Assembly (NCBI RefSeq): GCF_001746365.1
Contig: NZ_MJAJ01000038.1
Location: 21,969 to 85,968 of the forward strand
Length of the DNA: 64,000 nt
Direction: 5' to 3'
From: Streptomyces sp. LUP30
GTDB lineage: Bacteria > Actinomycetota > Actinomycetes > Streptomycetales > Streptomycetaceae
Shown here in pieces: positions 1-8,340 of this stretch. Made by a program: the position numbers and the translations under genes. The first letter of the stretch is position 1; every line of letters begins with the position of its first letter. The notes beneath the pieces were generated by a model. It ran no database searches. It was not told the origin of the DNA and saw only the letters and a program-made list of their open reading frames with translations.

Positions 1-2
1 TC

Positions 3-698
3 GACAAGGGCCGGCTGACCGCGGAGGCCGCCGCCCAGATCCTGGACCGGATCACTCCGGCCGGCTCCTACGACGCGTTCGCCGACGTCGACCTCGCCCT
101 GGAGGCGGTCGCCGAGGACCTGGAGGTCAAGCAGCAGCTGTTCGCGACCCTGGACAAGGTCTGCAAGCCCGGCGCGGTCCTCGCCACGACGACCTCCTCG
201 CTGCCGGTCGTCGCCTGCGCCCGCGCCACCTCGCGCCCACAGGACGTGATCGGCATGCACTTCTTCAACCCGGCGCCGGCGATGAAGCTGGTCGAGGTGG
301 TCCGCACGGTGCTCACGGCCGAGGACGTCCACGCCACGGTCCGCGAGGTGTGCGTGCGGATCAAGAAGCACGCCGTCGACTGCGGGGACCGCGCGGGCTT
401 CATCGTGAACGCGCTCCTCTTCCCGTACCTCAACAACGCGATCAAGATGGTGCAGGAGCACTACGCGACCCTCGACGACATCGACGCGGCGATGAAGCTG
501 GGCGGCGGCTACCCGATGGGCCCCTTCGAGCTGCTGGACGTCGTCGGACTCGACGTCTCGCTCGCGATCGAGAAGGTCCTGCACCGCGAGTTCCGCGACC
601 CGGGACTGGCTCCGGCCCCGCTCCTGGAGCACCTGGTGGCCGCGGGCTGCCTCGGCCGCAAGACCGGCCGTGGCTTCCGCGAATATGCCCGCCGCTGA
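3..698 (+). CDS. 3-hydroxyacyl-CoA (3-hydroxybutyryl-CoA) dehydrogenase, 5'-truncated by window edge
   Basis: The reading frame is already open at base 3, so the start lies outside the window and about 231 C-terminal residues are seen. The visible part holds the end of the NAD-binding Rossmann domain (TTTSSLPV, then GMHFFNPAP with the catalytic-region His and Asn/Pro signature of the family) and the C-terminal 3HCDH domain (DRAGFIVNALLFPYLN, then GGGYPMGPFELLD). The family oxidises 3-hydroxyacyl-CoA with NAD(P). Just downstream are a TetR gene and the crotonyl-CoA carboxylase/reductase operon, so a role in making or removing acetoacetyl-CoA/3-hydroxybutyryl-CoA, upstream of crotonyl-CoA, is the natural inference. 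The family is certain; the chain length of the substrate is not. Confidence 0.93.
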   Translation, partial: DKGRLTAEAAAQILDRITPAGSYDAFADVDLALEAVAEDLEVKQQLFATLDKVCKPGAVLATTTSSLPVVACARATSRPQDVIGMHFFNPAPAMKLVEVVRTVLTAEDVHATVREVCVRIKKHAVDCGDRAGFIVNALLFPYLNNAIKMVQEHYATLDDIDAAMKLGGGYPMGPFELLDVVGLDVSLAIEKVLHREFRDPGLAPAPLLEHLVAAGCLGRKTGRGFREYARR

Positions 699-834
699 CG
701 GGCCCGGCGACCGCCGCCCGGCGCGCGGGGACTGGGGCGGGCTGCTCGGGCCCGCCGGCCGGTCCCCGTCCGCCGGGGCCGGGGCAGGACCCGGACCTGC
801 GCACCGAGCTGCGCACATGCAGTACGTTCAGGTC

Positions 835-1650
835 ATGTCCCAGCCCGCCAGGTCCTCACGCACACCCGTCACGCCCGACGCGCCCGAGAGCGCCGCGGGC
901 GGCCGCGCGGCCGCCCAGCGGCTCAAGATGCGCCGAGAACTGGCGGCCGCGGCCATGGAGCTGTTCTCGACCAAGGGCTACGAGGCGACCACGGTCGACG
1001 AGATCGCGGCCGCGGCCGGGGTCGCCCGCCGCACCTTCTTCCGTCACTTCCGCTCCAAGGAAGAGGCGATCTTCCCCGACCACGACGACACCCTGATCCG
1101 GGCGGAGGCCGTCCTCAACGCGGCCCCCGCGCACGAGCACCCGCTCGACACGGTGTGCCGTGGCATCAAGGAGGTCATGAAGATGTACGCGGCCCGGCCG
1201 GAGATCTCGGTCGCCCGCTACAAGCTGACGCGCGAGGTGCCCACCCTGCGCGAGGCGGAGATCGCGTCGGTGGCCCGCTACGAGCGTCTCTTCACCCGCT
1301 ACCTGCTCGGCCACTTCGACGAGCACGCGCACGACGACGACGCCAACGACGACCCGCTGCTGGCCGAGGTCGCCGCGTCCGCCGTGGTCACCGCCCACAA
1401 CCACGTGCTGCGGCGCTGGCTCAGGGCGGGCGGACAGGGCGACGTCGAGGCCCAGCTCGACCACGCCTTCGCGATCGTCCGCCGCACCTTCGGCACGGGC
1501 ATCGGGGCCGGGCGCAGCGGCGCGGGCGCCCCGCAGCCCGCTCCCGCGGCGGTCTCCGCGCAGGGCGAGGTGCTGGTGACGGTCGCCCGGACCGACGCCT
1601 CGTTGGACGAGGTCATGCGCACCATCGAGCAGGCGCTCAAGGAGCGCTGA
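835..1650 (+). CDS. TetR/AcrR-family transcriptional regulator
   Basis: The product is 271 residues from the ATG at 835. An in-frame ATG at 817 and an open frame reaching back to 670 also exist, but the extra N-terminal sequence is low-complexity Ala/Gly/Pro/Arg. The DNA-binding HTH lies at about residues 38-85 (AMELFSTKGYEATTVDEIA, then AGVARRTFFRHFRSKEE), a textbook TetR N-terminus with the RRTFFRHF recognition-helix pattern. The C-terminal ligand domain is helical and has an acidic low-complexity stretch (HAHDDDANDD). It sits between the 3-hydroxyacyl-CoA dehydrogenase gene and ccr, facing ccr, so it probably controls the ethylmalonyl-CoA operon and itself in response to an acyl-CoA. That regulatory target is inferred from position only. 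Confidence 0.93.
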   Translation: MSQPARSSRTPVTPDAPESAAGGRAAAQRLKMRRELAAAAMELFSTKGYEATTVDEIAAAAGVARRTFFRHFRSKEEAIFPDHDDTLIRAEAVLNAAPAHEHPLDTVCRGIKEVMKMYAARPEISVARYKLTREVPTLREAEIASVARYERLFTRYLLGHFDEHAHDDDANDDPLLAEVAASAVVTAHNHVLRRWLRAGGQGDVEAQLDHAFAIVRRTFGTGIGAGRSGAGAPQPAPAAVSAQGEVLVTVARTDASLDEVMRTIEQALKER

Positions 1651-1682
1651 GACCCTCCGCGCTGCTGCTTCCCGCTGTGATG

Positions 1683-1709
1683 ACGGCCACCCCACGGGGT
1701 GGCCGTTTT
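1683..1709 (+). terminator. Rho-independent terminator after the TetR gene
   Basis: A GC-rich perfect inverted repeat (arm ACGGCCACCCC and its complement) is followed directly by TTTT. It starts 33 bases after the TetR stop codon. It should isolate the ccr promoter region from read-through. Confidence 0.8.
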
Positions 1710-1772
1710 GGCATGTCAGAGCACCTTTTGGCGCGGATTTCAGACCGCGTTCGATCGATCATCGCTCATGTG

Positions 1773-1780
1773 TTACGTAA
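1773..1780. promoter_or_regulatory. TTACGTAA palindrome upstream of ccr
   Basis: A perfect 8-bp AT-rich palindrome (TTACGTAA) stands out in GC-rich DNA, within the 424-bp gap between the TetR gene and ccr. It may be part of the promoter or an operator half. Nothing in the sequence identifies the protein that binds it. Confidence 0.35.
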
Positions 1781-1804
1781 AGATTTCATCTGAGTGGAAG
1801 TTCT

Positions 1805-1817
1805 GGCACTCAGTGCC
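1805..1817. promoter_or_regulatory. Inverted repeat GGCACT-C-AGTGCC upstream of ccr
   Basis: A perfect 6-bp inverted repeat with a single-base centre lies 258 bp before the ccr start codon and 9 bp before a second perfect palindrome. It is a candidate operator for the adjacent TetR regulator; the assignment is inference. Confidence 0.45.
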
Positions 1818-1825
1818 TTGCGAGG

Positions 1826-1840
1826 TGACACGCGGTGTCA
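1826..1840. promoter_or_regulatory. Inverted repeat TGACAC-GCG-GTGTCA upstream of ccr (candidate TetR operator)
   Basis: A perfect 15-bp inverted repeat with 6-bp arms and a 3-bp centre has the size and symmetry usual for TetR-family operators. It sits about 235 bp upstream of ccr, next to the TetR gene, with no coding sequence around it. The remaining 1841-2074 leader shows no recognisable riboswitch or terminator. Confidence 0.5.
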
Positions 1841-2074
1841 TACGTTGAAGGTGTCCGGGCGGCCGGCGTGCAGCGACCATACGTACGCCGGCTGTCCCCG
1901 CAACCCCATGGATTGCGCGCCCGGACGCCTGCGTCACAGGCAACCTCCCGCGCCACAAAGCGCCGCCGAACAGCACACCCGCCGAACCGACGGCACCTTC
2001 CATCCCACCCTCAGCAGCACCGTCGTAACCCTCAGCGCCCCTCCCTCAGGGCGTTCACCGCCGGAGGCAACACC

Positions 2075-3418
2075 GTGACCATGCAGAAGATCCTGGACGC
2101 GATCCAGTCGCCGGACTCCACCCCGGCCGACTTCGCCAACCTGCCGCTCCCCGAGTCCTACCGCGCGATCACCGTGCACAAGGACGAGACGGAGATGTTC
2201 GCGGGCCTGGAGACCCGGGACAAGGACCCGCGCAAGTCGATCCACCTGGACGAGGTCGCCCTGCCCGAGCTCGGGCCGGGCGAGGCCCTGGTCGCCGTCA
2301 TGGCCTCCTCGGTCAACTACAACTCCGTGTGGACCTCGATCTTCGAGCCGGTGTCGACGTTCTCCTTCCTGGAGCGCTACGGCCGGCTCAGCGAGCTCAC
2401 CAAGCGGCACGACCTGCCGTACCACATCATCGGGTCCGACCTCGCGGGCGTGGTCCTGCGCACCGGCCCGGGCGTCAACGCCTGGCACCCCGGCGACGAG
2501 GTCGTCGCGCACTGTCTCTCCGTCGAGCTGGAGTCCTCGGACGGCCACAACGACACGATGCTCGACCCCGAGCAGCGCATCTGGGGCTTCGAGACCAACT
2601 TCGGCGGCCTCGCGGAGATCGCGCTGGTCAAGTCCAACCAGCTGATGCCCAAGCCGGACCACCTCAGCTGGGAGGAGGCCGCCGCCCCGGGCCTGGTCAA
2701 CTCCACCGCCTACCGGCAGCTGGTCTCCCGCAACGGCGCCGGCATGAAGCAGGGCGACAACGTCCTGATCTGGGGCGCGAGCGGCGGCCTCGGCAGCTAC
2801 GCCACGCAGTTCGCGCTGGCCGGCGGCGCCAACCCGATCTGCGTCGTCTCCTCGCCGCAGAAGGCGGAGATCTGCCGGTCGATGGGCGCCGAGGCGATCA
2901 TCGACCGCACCGCCGAGGACTACCGGTTCTGGAAGGACGAGAACACCCAGGACCCCAAGGAGTGGAAGCGCTTCGGCAAGCGCATCCGCGAGCTCACCGG
3001 CGGTGAGGACATCGACATCGTCTTCGAGCACCCCGGCCGCGAGACGTTCGGCGCCTCCGTGTACGTCACCCGCAAGGGCGGCACCATCACCACGTGCGCC
3101 TCGACCTCGGGCTACATGCACCAGTACGACAACCGCTACCTGTGGATGTCCCTGAAGCGGATCATCGGTTCGCACTTCGCCAACTACCGCGAGGCCTGGG
3201 AGGCCAACCGGCTGATCGCGAAGGGCAAGATCCACCCCACGCTGTCGAAGGTCTACTCCCTGGAGGAGACCGGCCAGGCCGCCTACGACGTGCACCGCAA
3301 CCTCCACCAGGGCAAGGTCGGCGTCCTGGCGCTGGCCCCCCAGGAGGGTCTGGGCGTGCGCGACGAGGCCAAGCGCGCCCAGCACATCGACGCCATCAAC
3401 CGCTTCCGCAACATCTGA
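2075..3418 (+). CDS. ccr: Crotonyl-CoA carboxylase/reductase
   Basis: This 447-residue medium-chain dehydrogenase/reductase performs NADPH-dependent reductive carboxylation of crotonyl-CoA to (2S)-ethylmalonyl-CoA, the committed step of the ethylmalonyl-CoA pathway and a source of extender units for polyketides. The GTG at 2075 is chosen because GGAGG (2063-2067) lies 7 bases before it; the next ATG (2081) is 13 bases away. The frame stays open far upstream, but that sequence is not protein-like. The N-terminus (ILDAIQSPDSTPADFANLPL), the Rossmann motif GASGGLGSYA at residues 234-243 and the FEHPGRETFGASVYVTRKGG segment match Ccr and distinguish it from ordinary alcohol dehydrogenases. It is the first gene of a five-gene operon. 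Confidence is high on family and pathway. Confidence 0.97.
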   Translation: MTMQKILDAIQSPDSTPADFANLPLPESYRAITVHKDETEMFAGLETRDKDPRKSIHLDEVALPELGPGEALVAVMASSVNYNSVWTSIFEPVSTFSFLERYGRLSELTKRHDLPYHIIGSDLAGVVLRTGPGVNAWHPGDEVVAHCLSVELESSDGHNDTMLDPEQRIWGFETNFGGLAEIALVKSNQLMPKPDHLSWEEAAAPGLVNSTAYRQLVSRNGAGMKQGDNVLIWGASGGLGSYATQFALAGGANPICVVSSPQKAEICRSMGAEAIIDRTAEDYRFWKDENTQDPKEWKRFGKRIRELTGGEDIDIVFEHPGRETFGASVYVTRKGGTITTCASTSGYMHQYDNRYLWMSLKRIIGSHFANYREAWEANRLIAKGKIHPTLSKVYSLEETGQAAYDVHRNLHQGKVGVLALAPQEGLGVRDEAKRAQHIDAINRFRNI

Positions 3419-3435
3419 GACACCAGAGGTCATAG

Positions 3436-5484
3436 ATGACTGAGCGTCAGTTCGCCGAAGGAAAGCGGGAGAAGGACCGGCCGTGGCTCATGCGCACGTA
3501 CGCCGGCCACTCCACGGCCGAGGCGTCCAACGAGCTGTACCGGCGCAACCTCGCCAAGGGCCAGACGGGTCTGTCGGTCGCGTTCGACCTGCCCACCCAG
3601 ACCGGCTACGACTCCGACCACGTCCTCGCCCGCGGCGAGGTCGGCCGGGTCGGCGTCCCGGTGGCCCATCTCGGCGACATGCGCAGGCTGTTCCAGGACA
3701 TCCCCCTGGAGCAGATGAACACCTCGATGACGATCAACGCCACCGCCATGTGGCTGCTGGCGCTCTACCAGGTCGTCGCCGAGGAGCAGGGTGCGGACGT
3801 CACCCTGCTCCAGGGCACGACCCAGAACGACATCGTCAAGGAGTACCTGTCCCGGGGGACGCACGTCTTCCCCCCGGGGCCGAGCCTCCGTCTCACGACG
3901 GACATGATCGCCTACACGGTGTCCCACATGCCGAAGTGGAACCCGATCAACATCTGCAGCTACCACCTGCAGGAGGCCGGGGCCACGCCGGTGCAGGAGA
4001 TCGCGTACGCGATGTCCACCGCGATCGCCGTGCTGGACGCGGTCCGTGACTCCGGGCAGGTGCCGGCCGAGAAGTTCGGCGACGTCGTCGCCCGTATCTC
4101 CTTCTTCGTCAACGCGGGTGTCCGCTTCGTCGAGGAGATGTGCAAGATGCGCGCCTTCGGCCGCATCTGGGACCAGGTCACCCGCGAGCGCTACGGCATC
4201 GAGAACCCCAAGCAGCGCCGCTTCCGCTACGGCGTCCAGGTCAACTCGCTGGGGCTGACCGAGGCGCAGCCGGAGAACAACGTCCAGCGGATCGTGCTGG
4301 AGATGCTCGCCGTGACGCTGTCGAAGGACGCCCGCGCGCGTGCCGTGCAGCTGCCCGCCTGGAACGAGGCGCTCGGGCTGCCCCGGCCCTGGGACCAGCA
4401 GTGGTCGCTGCGCATCCAGCAGGTCCTCGCCCACGAGAGCGACCTGCTGGAGTACGAGGACATCTTCGAGGGCTCGCGCGTCGTCGAGGCGAAGGTCGCC
4501 GAACTGGTCGAGGCGTCCCTCGCGGAGATCGAGCGGATCCAGGACATGGGCGGCGCGATGGCCGCCGTCGAGTCCGGCTATCTCAAGTCGCAGCTCGTCT
4601 CCTCGCACGCCGAGCGCAGGGCCCGGATCGAGTCCGGGCAGGAGAAGATCATCGGCGTCAACATCTTCGAGACGACCGAGCCCAACCCGCTGACCGCCGA
4701 TCTCGACACCGCGATCCACACGGTCGACCCGGCGGTCGAGGCCCGCGTCATCGCCTCCCTGCAGAACTGGCGCGACACGCGGTACCAGCCGCCCTTCAAC
4801 CACCCGCGCCCGTGCAAGGCGCTGGAGAAGCTGAAGGAGGCCGCGAAGGGCACCGCCAACCTCATGGAGGCCACCCTCGAGTGCGCCCGCGCCGGAGTCA
4901 CGACCGGCGAGTGGGCCGGGGCGCTGCGCGAGGTGTTCGGCGAGTTCCGCGCGCCGACGGGCGTGTCGTCGGCGCCCGTCGCGGTCCCCGCGGAGGAGGG
5001 CTCGGCCATGGCCGACGTCCGCCGCAGGGTCGACCTGACCGCGAAGGACATGGGCGTCGGCAAGCTGCGCTTCCTGGTCGGCAAGCCGGGCCTGGACGGG
5101 CACTCCAACGGCGCCGAGCAGATAGCCGTGCGCGCGCGTGACGCCGGGTTCGAGGTGGTCTACCAGGGCATCCGGCTGACGCCCGAGCAGATCGTGGACG
5201 CCGCGCTGGAGGAAGACGTCCACGCCGTGGGTCTGTCCATCCTCTCCGGTTCGCACGCCCAACTGGTGCCGGACGTCCTCGAACGGCTCCGTGTGGCCGG
5301 TGCCACAGACATCCCGGTGATCGCCGGTGGCATCATCCCGAATGGAGACGCCGAGCAGCTGAGGGCTGCCGGCGTGGCCGCGGTCTTCACCCCGAAGGAC
5401 TTCGACATCACCGGAATCATCGGCCGCATCGTCGACGAGATCCGCAAAGCGAACAAGCTCGACCCCCTGGAGGTCCCCGCATGA
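3436..5484 (+). CDS. ecm: Ethylmalonyl-CoA mutase (B12-dependent)
   Basis: This 682-residue protein joins the methylmalonyl-CoA mutase-type TIM-barrel domain (residues about 20-520) to a C-terminal cobalamin-binding Rossmann domain (about 545-670). The B12 signature D-x-H-x-x-G is Asp554-Gly-His556-Ser-Asn-Gly559, with the downstream LSILSGSH and AGGIIPN motifs that hold the nucleotide tail. The family rearranges the carbon skeleton of acyl-malonyl-CoA. Position directly after ccr and before the malyl-CoA lyase gene argues for (2R)-ethylmalonyl-CoA to methylsuccinyl-CoA conversion rather than the methylmalonyl/succinyl reaction. It begins 17 bases after ccr and its stop overlaps the next start by 4 bp (ATGA), so the genes are translationally coupled. 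An older name for the gene is meaA. Confidence 0.95.
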   Translation: MTERQFAEGKREKDRPWLMRTYAGHSTAEASNELYRRNLAKGQTGLSVAFDLPTQTGYDSDHVLARGEVGRVGVPVAHLGDMRRLFQDIPLEQMNTSMTINATAMWLLALYQVVAEEQGADVTLLQGTTQNDIVKEYLSRGTHVFPPGPSLRLTTDMIAYTVSHMPKWNPINICSYHLQEAGATPVQEIAYAMSTAIAVLDAVRDSGQVPAEKFGDVVARISFFVNAGVRFVEEMCKMRAFGRIWDQVTRERYGIENPKQRRFRYGVQVNSLGLTEAQPENNVQRIVLEMLAVTLSKDARARAVQLPAWNEALGLPRPWDQQWSLRIQQVLAHESDLLEYEDIFEGSRVVEAKVAELVEASLAEIERIQDMGGAMAAVESGYLKSQLVSSHAERRARIESGQEKIIGVNIFETTEPNPLTADLDTAIHTVDPAVEARVIASLQNWRDTRYQPPFNHPRPCKALEKLKEAAKGTANLMEATLECARAGVTTGEWAGALREVFGEFRAPTGVSSAPVAVPAEEGSAMADVRRRVDLTAKDMGVGKLRFLVGKPGLDGHSNGAEQIAVRARDAGFEVVYQGIRLTPEQIVDAALEEDVHAVGLSILSGSHAQLVPDVLERLRVAGATDIPVIAGGIIPNGDAEQLRAAGVAAVFTPKDFDITGIIGRIVDEIRKANKLDPLEVPA

Positions 5485-6440
5485 CTGTCAACCGTCTTCG
5501 TCCGCGGCGCTCCTGTCTCGCGGTCCCGGGCAGCAACCCCCGCTTCCTGGAGAAGGCGCAGGGTCTGCCGGCGGACCAGGTCTTCCTGGACCTCGAGGAC
5601 GCGTGCGCGCCGCTCGCCAAGCCCGAGGCGCGGCACACCATCGTCAAGTTCCTCAACGAGGGCGACTGGACGGGCAAGACGCGGGTCGTGCGCGTCAACG
5701 ACTGGACGACCGAGTGGACGTACCGTGACGTGGTGACGGTCGTCGAGGGCGCCGGGCCCAACCTCGACTGCATCATGCTGCCGAAGGTGCAGAACGCCCA
5801 GCAGATCGTGGCCCTGGACCTGCTCCTGACGCAGATCGAGAAGACCATGGGCTTCGAGGTCGGCAAGATCGGCATCGAGGCGCAGATCGAGAACGCGCAG
5901 GGCCTGAACAATGTCAACGAGATCGCGCAGGCCTCGCCGCGCATCGAGACGATCATCTTCGGCCCGGCCGACTTCATGGCGTCGATCAACATGAAGTCGC
6001 TGGTCGTGGGCGAGCAGCCGCCCGGTTACCCGGCGGACGCCTACCACTACATCCTGATGAAGATCCTGATGGCCGCCCGCGCCAACGACCTCCAGGCGAT
6101 CGACGGCCCCTACCTGCAGATCCGCAACGTCGACGGCTACCGCGAGGTCGCCGGGCGCGCCGCGGCCCTCGGCTTCGACGGCAAGTGGGTGCTGCACCCG
6201 GGCCAGGTCGAGGCGTCCAACGAGATCTTCTCGCCGTCGCAGGAGGACTACGACCACGCCGAGCTGATCCTGGACGCGTACGAGTACTACACGTCCGAGG
6301 CGGGCGGGAAGAAGGGCTCGGCGATGCTCGGCGACGAGATGATCGACGAGGCCAGCCGCAAGATGGCGCTGGTCATCTCCGGCAAGGGACGGGCGGCCGG
6401 CATGCGGCGCACGTCGAAGTTCGAGACCCCCGACAACTAA
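5481..6440 (+). CDS. L-malyl-CoA/beta-methylmalyl-CoA lyase (CitE-like)
   Basis: This 319-residue HpcH/HpaI-CitE family lyase has the family landmarks RSCLAVPGSN, FLDLEDACAP (metal-binding Glu/Asp), the active-site Arg/Glu region IEAQIENAQGL, and GPADFMASI. The family cleaves or condenses acyl-CoA with glyoxylate using Mg2+. In the ethylmalonyl-CoA pathway it splits beta-methylmalyl-CoA into glyoxylate and propionyl-CoA. The start codon overlaps the mutase stop codon by 4 bp. A citrate lyase beta function is unlikely because no alpha, gamma or ligase genes are present and the neighbours are all ethylmalonyl-CoA pathway enzymes. Confidence 0.92.
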   Translation: MTVNRLRPRRSCLAVPGSNPRFLEKAQGLPADQVFLDLEDACAPLAKPEARHTIVKFLNEGDWTGKTRVVRVNDWTTEWTYRDVVTVVEGAGPNLDCIMLPKVQNAQQIVALDLLLTQIEKTMGFEVGKIGIEAQIENAQGLNNVNEIAQASPRIETIIFGPADFMASINMKSLVVGEQPPGYPADAYHYILMKILMAARANDLQAIDGPYLQIRNVDGYREVAGRAAALGFDGKWVLHPGQVEASNEIFSPSQEDYDHAELILDAYEYYTSEAGGKKGSAMLGDEMIDEASRKMALVISGKGRAAGMRRTSKFETPDN

Positions 6441-6455
6441 GGAGCGCTGAGCGCG

Positions 6456-6962
6456 ATGCAGTTCGGACGCACCTACGAGGAGTTCGAGGTCGGGGCGACG
6501 TACAAGCACTGGCCGGGCAAGACGGTCACCGAGTACGACGACCACCTCTTCTGTCTCCTCACCATGAACCACCACCCCCTCCACATGGACGCGAACTATG
6601 CGGAGAAGACGACCGACTTCGGCAAGAACGTCGTCGTGGGCAACTACATCTACTCGCTCCTGCTCGGCATGTCCGTGCCGGACGTCTCCGGCAAGGCGAT
6701 CGCCAACCTGGAGATCGAGTCGCTCAAGCACGTCGCGCCGACGTTCCACGGGGACACGGTCTACGGTCAGACGACCGTGCTGGACAAGTGGCCGTCGAAG
6801 TCGAAGAACGACCGCGGGATCGTCTACGTCGAGACCAAGGGCTACAAGCAGGACGGCACGCTGGTCTGCGTGTTCCGCCGCAAGGTGCTGGTGCCGACCG
6901 AGACGTACATCAAGGAGCGCGGCGGCGAGCAGCCCGGCCGCCCGGAACTTCAGGAAGGCTGA
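6456..6962 (+). CDS. MaoC-like mesaconyl-CoA hydratase (single hotdog domain)
   Basis: The product is 168 residues with one MaoC-type hotdog fold: a hydratase-2 motif segment (CLLTMNHHPLHMDANYAEKT), then FGKNVVVGNYIYSLLLG and a late IVYVETKGYKQDG strand. The N-H-x-P-L-H-x-D pattern supplies the catalytic Asp and His of this family. Its place in the operon assigns it the hydration of mesaconyl-C1-CoA to beta-methylmalyl-CoA. The Rhodobacter enzyme for that step is roughly twice as long, with two hotdog domains; the short form here would be expected to work as a dimer. The ribosome binding site is GGAGCG about 9 bases before the ATG. The exact substrate is inferred from context. Confidence 0.88.
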   Translation: MQFGRTYEEFEVGATYKHWPGKTVTEYDDHLFCLLTMNHHPLHMDANYAEKTTDFGKNVVVGNYIYSLLLGMSVPDVSGKAIANLEIESLKHVAPTFHGDTVYGQTTVLDKWPSKSKNDRGIVYVETKGYKQDGTLVCVFRRKVLVPTETYIKERGGEQPGRPELQEG

Positions 6963-6965
6963 TCG

Positions 6966-8171
6966 ATGGCCCGCCTCGCCCAGACCGCCGGTCTGACCGA
7001 CGTCCAGCAGGAGATCCTCTCCACCGTCCGCGACTTCGTGGACAAGGAGATCATCCCGGTCGCGACCGAGCTGGAGCACCGCGACGAGTACCCGCAGCAG
7101 ATCGTCGACGGCCTCAAGGAGCTGGGCCTGTTCGGTCTGATGATCCCCGAGGAGTACGGCGGTCTGGGCGAGTCGCTCCTCACCTACGCCCTGTGCGTGG
7201 AGGAGATCGCCCGCGGCTGGATGTCCGTCTCGGGCATCATCAACACCCACTTCATCGTGGCGTACATGCTCAAACAGCACGGCACGCAGGAGCAGAAGGA
7301 CCACTATCTGCCGAGGATGGCGGCCGGCGACGTCCGCGGCGCCTTCTCCATGTCGGAGCCGGCCCTCGGCTCGGACGTGTCCGCGATCACGTCGAAGGCG
7401 GTGAAGGACGGCGACGAGTACGTCCTGAACGGCCAGAAGATGTGGCTGACGAACGGCGGAACCTCGTCCCTGGTGGCCGTTCTGGTGCGAAGTGACGAAG
7501 GACACCCGGAGGGCACCGCCCCCCACAAGTCGATGACGACCTTCCTGATCGAGAAGGAGCCCGGCTTCGGAGAGGTCCGCCCCGGCCTCACGATCCCCGG
7601 CAAGATCGACAAGATGGGCTACAAGGGCGTCGACACCACCGAGCTGATCATGGACGGCCTGCGCCTTTCCGCCGATCGGGTGCTCGGCGGGGTCACCGGC
7701 CGAGGTTTTTACCAAATGATGGACGGGGTCGAGGTTGGGCGCGTCAACGTCGCGGCGCGTGGCTGCGGCGTCGCTCAGCGTGCCTTCGAACTCGGCGTGC
7801 GGTACGCCCAGCAGCGCCACACGTTCGGCAAGCCGATCGCCCAGCACCAGGCGATCCAGTTCAAGCTGGCCGAGATGGCTACCAAGGTCGAGGCCGCCCA
7901 TGCGATGATGGTGAACGCCGCACGCAAAAAGGACTCGGGAGAACGAAACGACCTCGAGGCAGGGATGGCGAAGTACCTCGCCTCCGAGTACTGCAAAGAG
8001 GTCGTGGAGGACTCCTTCCGGATCCACGGCGGGTACGGCTTCTCCAAGGAGTACGAGATCGAGCGCCTCTACCGCGAGGCCCCGATGCTGCTCATCGGTG
8101 AAGGCACCGCCGAGATCCAGAAAATGATCATCGGGCGCAGATTGCTCGAGGAGTACCGGTTCCAGGGCTGA
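6966..8171 (+). CDS. Acyl-CoA dehydrogenase, probable methylsuccinyl-CoA dehydrogenase
   Basis: This 401-residue FAD acyl-CoA dehydrogenase has the three usual regions: a helical N-domain (DFVDKEIIPVATELEHRDEY), a middle beta domain with FSMSEPALGSDVSAITSKA, and a C-domain with the CoA/FAD signatures QHQAIQFKLAEMATKVEAAH and RIHGGYGFSKEYEIERLYRE. It starts 4 bases after the hydratase stop codon and ends the operon. In the ethylmalonyl-CoA pathway this position corresponds to oxidation of (2S)-methylsuccinyl-CoA to mesaconyl-C1-CoA. General family assignment is certain; the methylsuccinyl-CoA specificity rests on operon context. Confidence 0.92.
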   Translation: MARLAQTAGLTDVQQEILSTVRDFVDKEIIPVATELEHRDEYPQQIVDGLKELGLFGLMIPEEYGGLGESLLTYALCVEEIARGWMSVSGIINTHFIVAYMLKQHGTQEQKDHYLPRMAAGDVRGAFSMSEPALGSDVSAITSKAVKDGDEYVLNGQKMWLTNGGTSSLVAVLVRSDEGHPEGTAPHKSMTTFLIEKEPGFGEVRPGLTIPGKIDKMGYKGVDTTELIMDGLRLSADRVLGGVTGRGFYQMMDGVEVGRVNVAARGCGVAQRAFELGVRYAQQRHTFGKPIAQHQAIQFKLAEMATKVEAAHAMMVNAARKKDSGERNDLEAGMAKYLASEYCKEVVEDSFRIHGGYGFSKEYEIERLYREAPMLLIGEGTAEIQKMIIGRRLLEEYRFQG

Positions 8172-8183
8172 TTGTCCGAGTTG

Positions 8184-8216
8184 GGGGTGTTTTCTTCGAG
8201 AAGAAGATCACACCCC
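8184..8216 (+). terminator. Hairpin between mcd and psd (probable terminator)
   Basis: An outer 7-bp stem (GGGGTGT with ACACCCC) encloses a second nested inverted repeat (TTCTTC-GA-GAAGAA, 8192-8205). It lies 13 bases after the dehydrogenase stop codon. It most likely ends the ethylmalonyl-CoA operon. There is no long T run, so an operator for psd is the alternative. Confidence 0.5.
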
Positions 8217-8340
8217 GTCAACTTCCCCCGGCCGTCGACTCCGCTTCCTGGCTTACCCAGTTGTGGCCCCGAACCGCTACGATCGCGGAAAGCCGCCGTC
8301 CCCCGTCGAAGCGCGGCATCATCCGCTACGAAGGTCATCC

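Noticed and set aside
3436..5484. Methylmalonyl-CoA mutase instead of ethylmalonyl-CoA mutase
   Set aside because: Family resemblance is strong, but a single-chain mutase between ccr and a malyl-CoA lyase gene fits the ethylmalonyl-CoA enzyme better.
5481..6440. Citrate lyase beta subunit
   Set aside because: No other citrate lyase genes are present, and the operon context points to malyl/methylmalyl-CoA.
5160..8027. A 955-residue minus-strand open frame
   Set aside because: It runs antisense through four ethylmalonyl-CoA pathway genes with no protein-family features.
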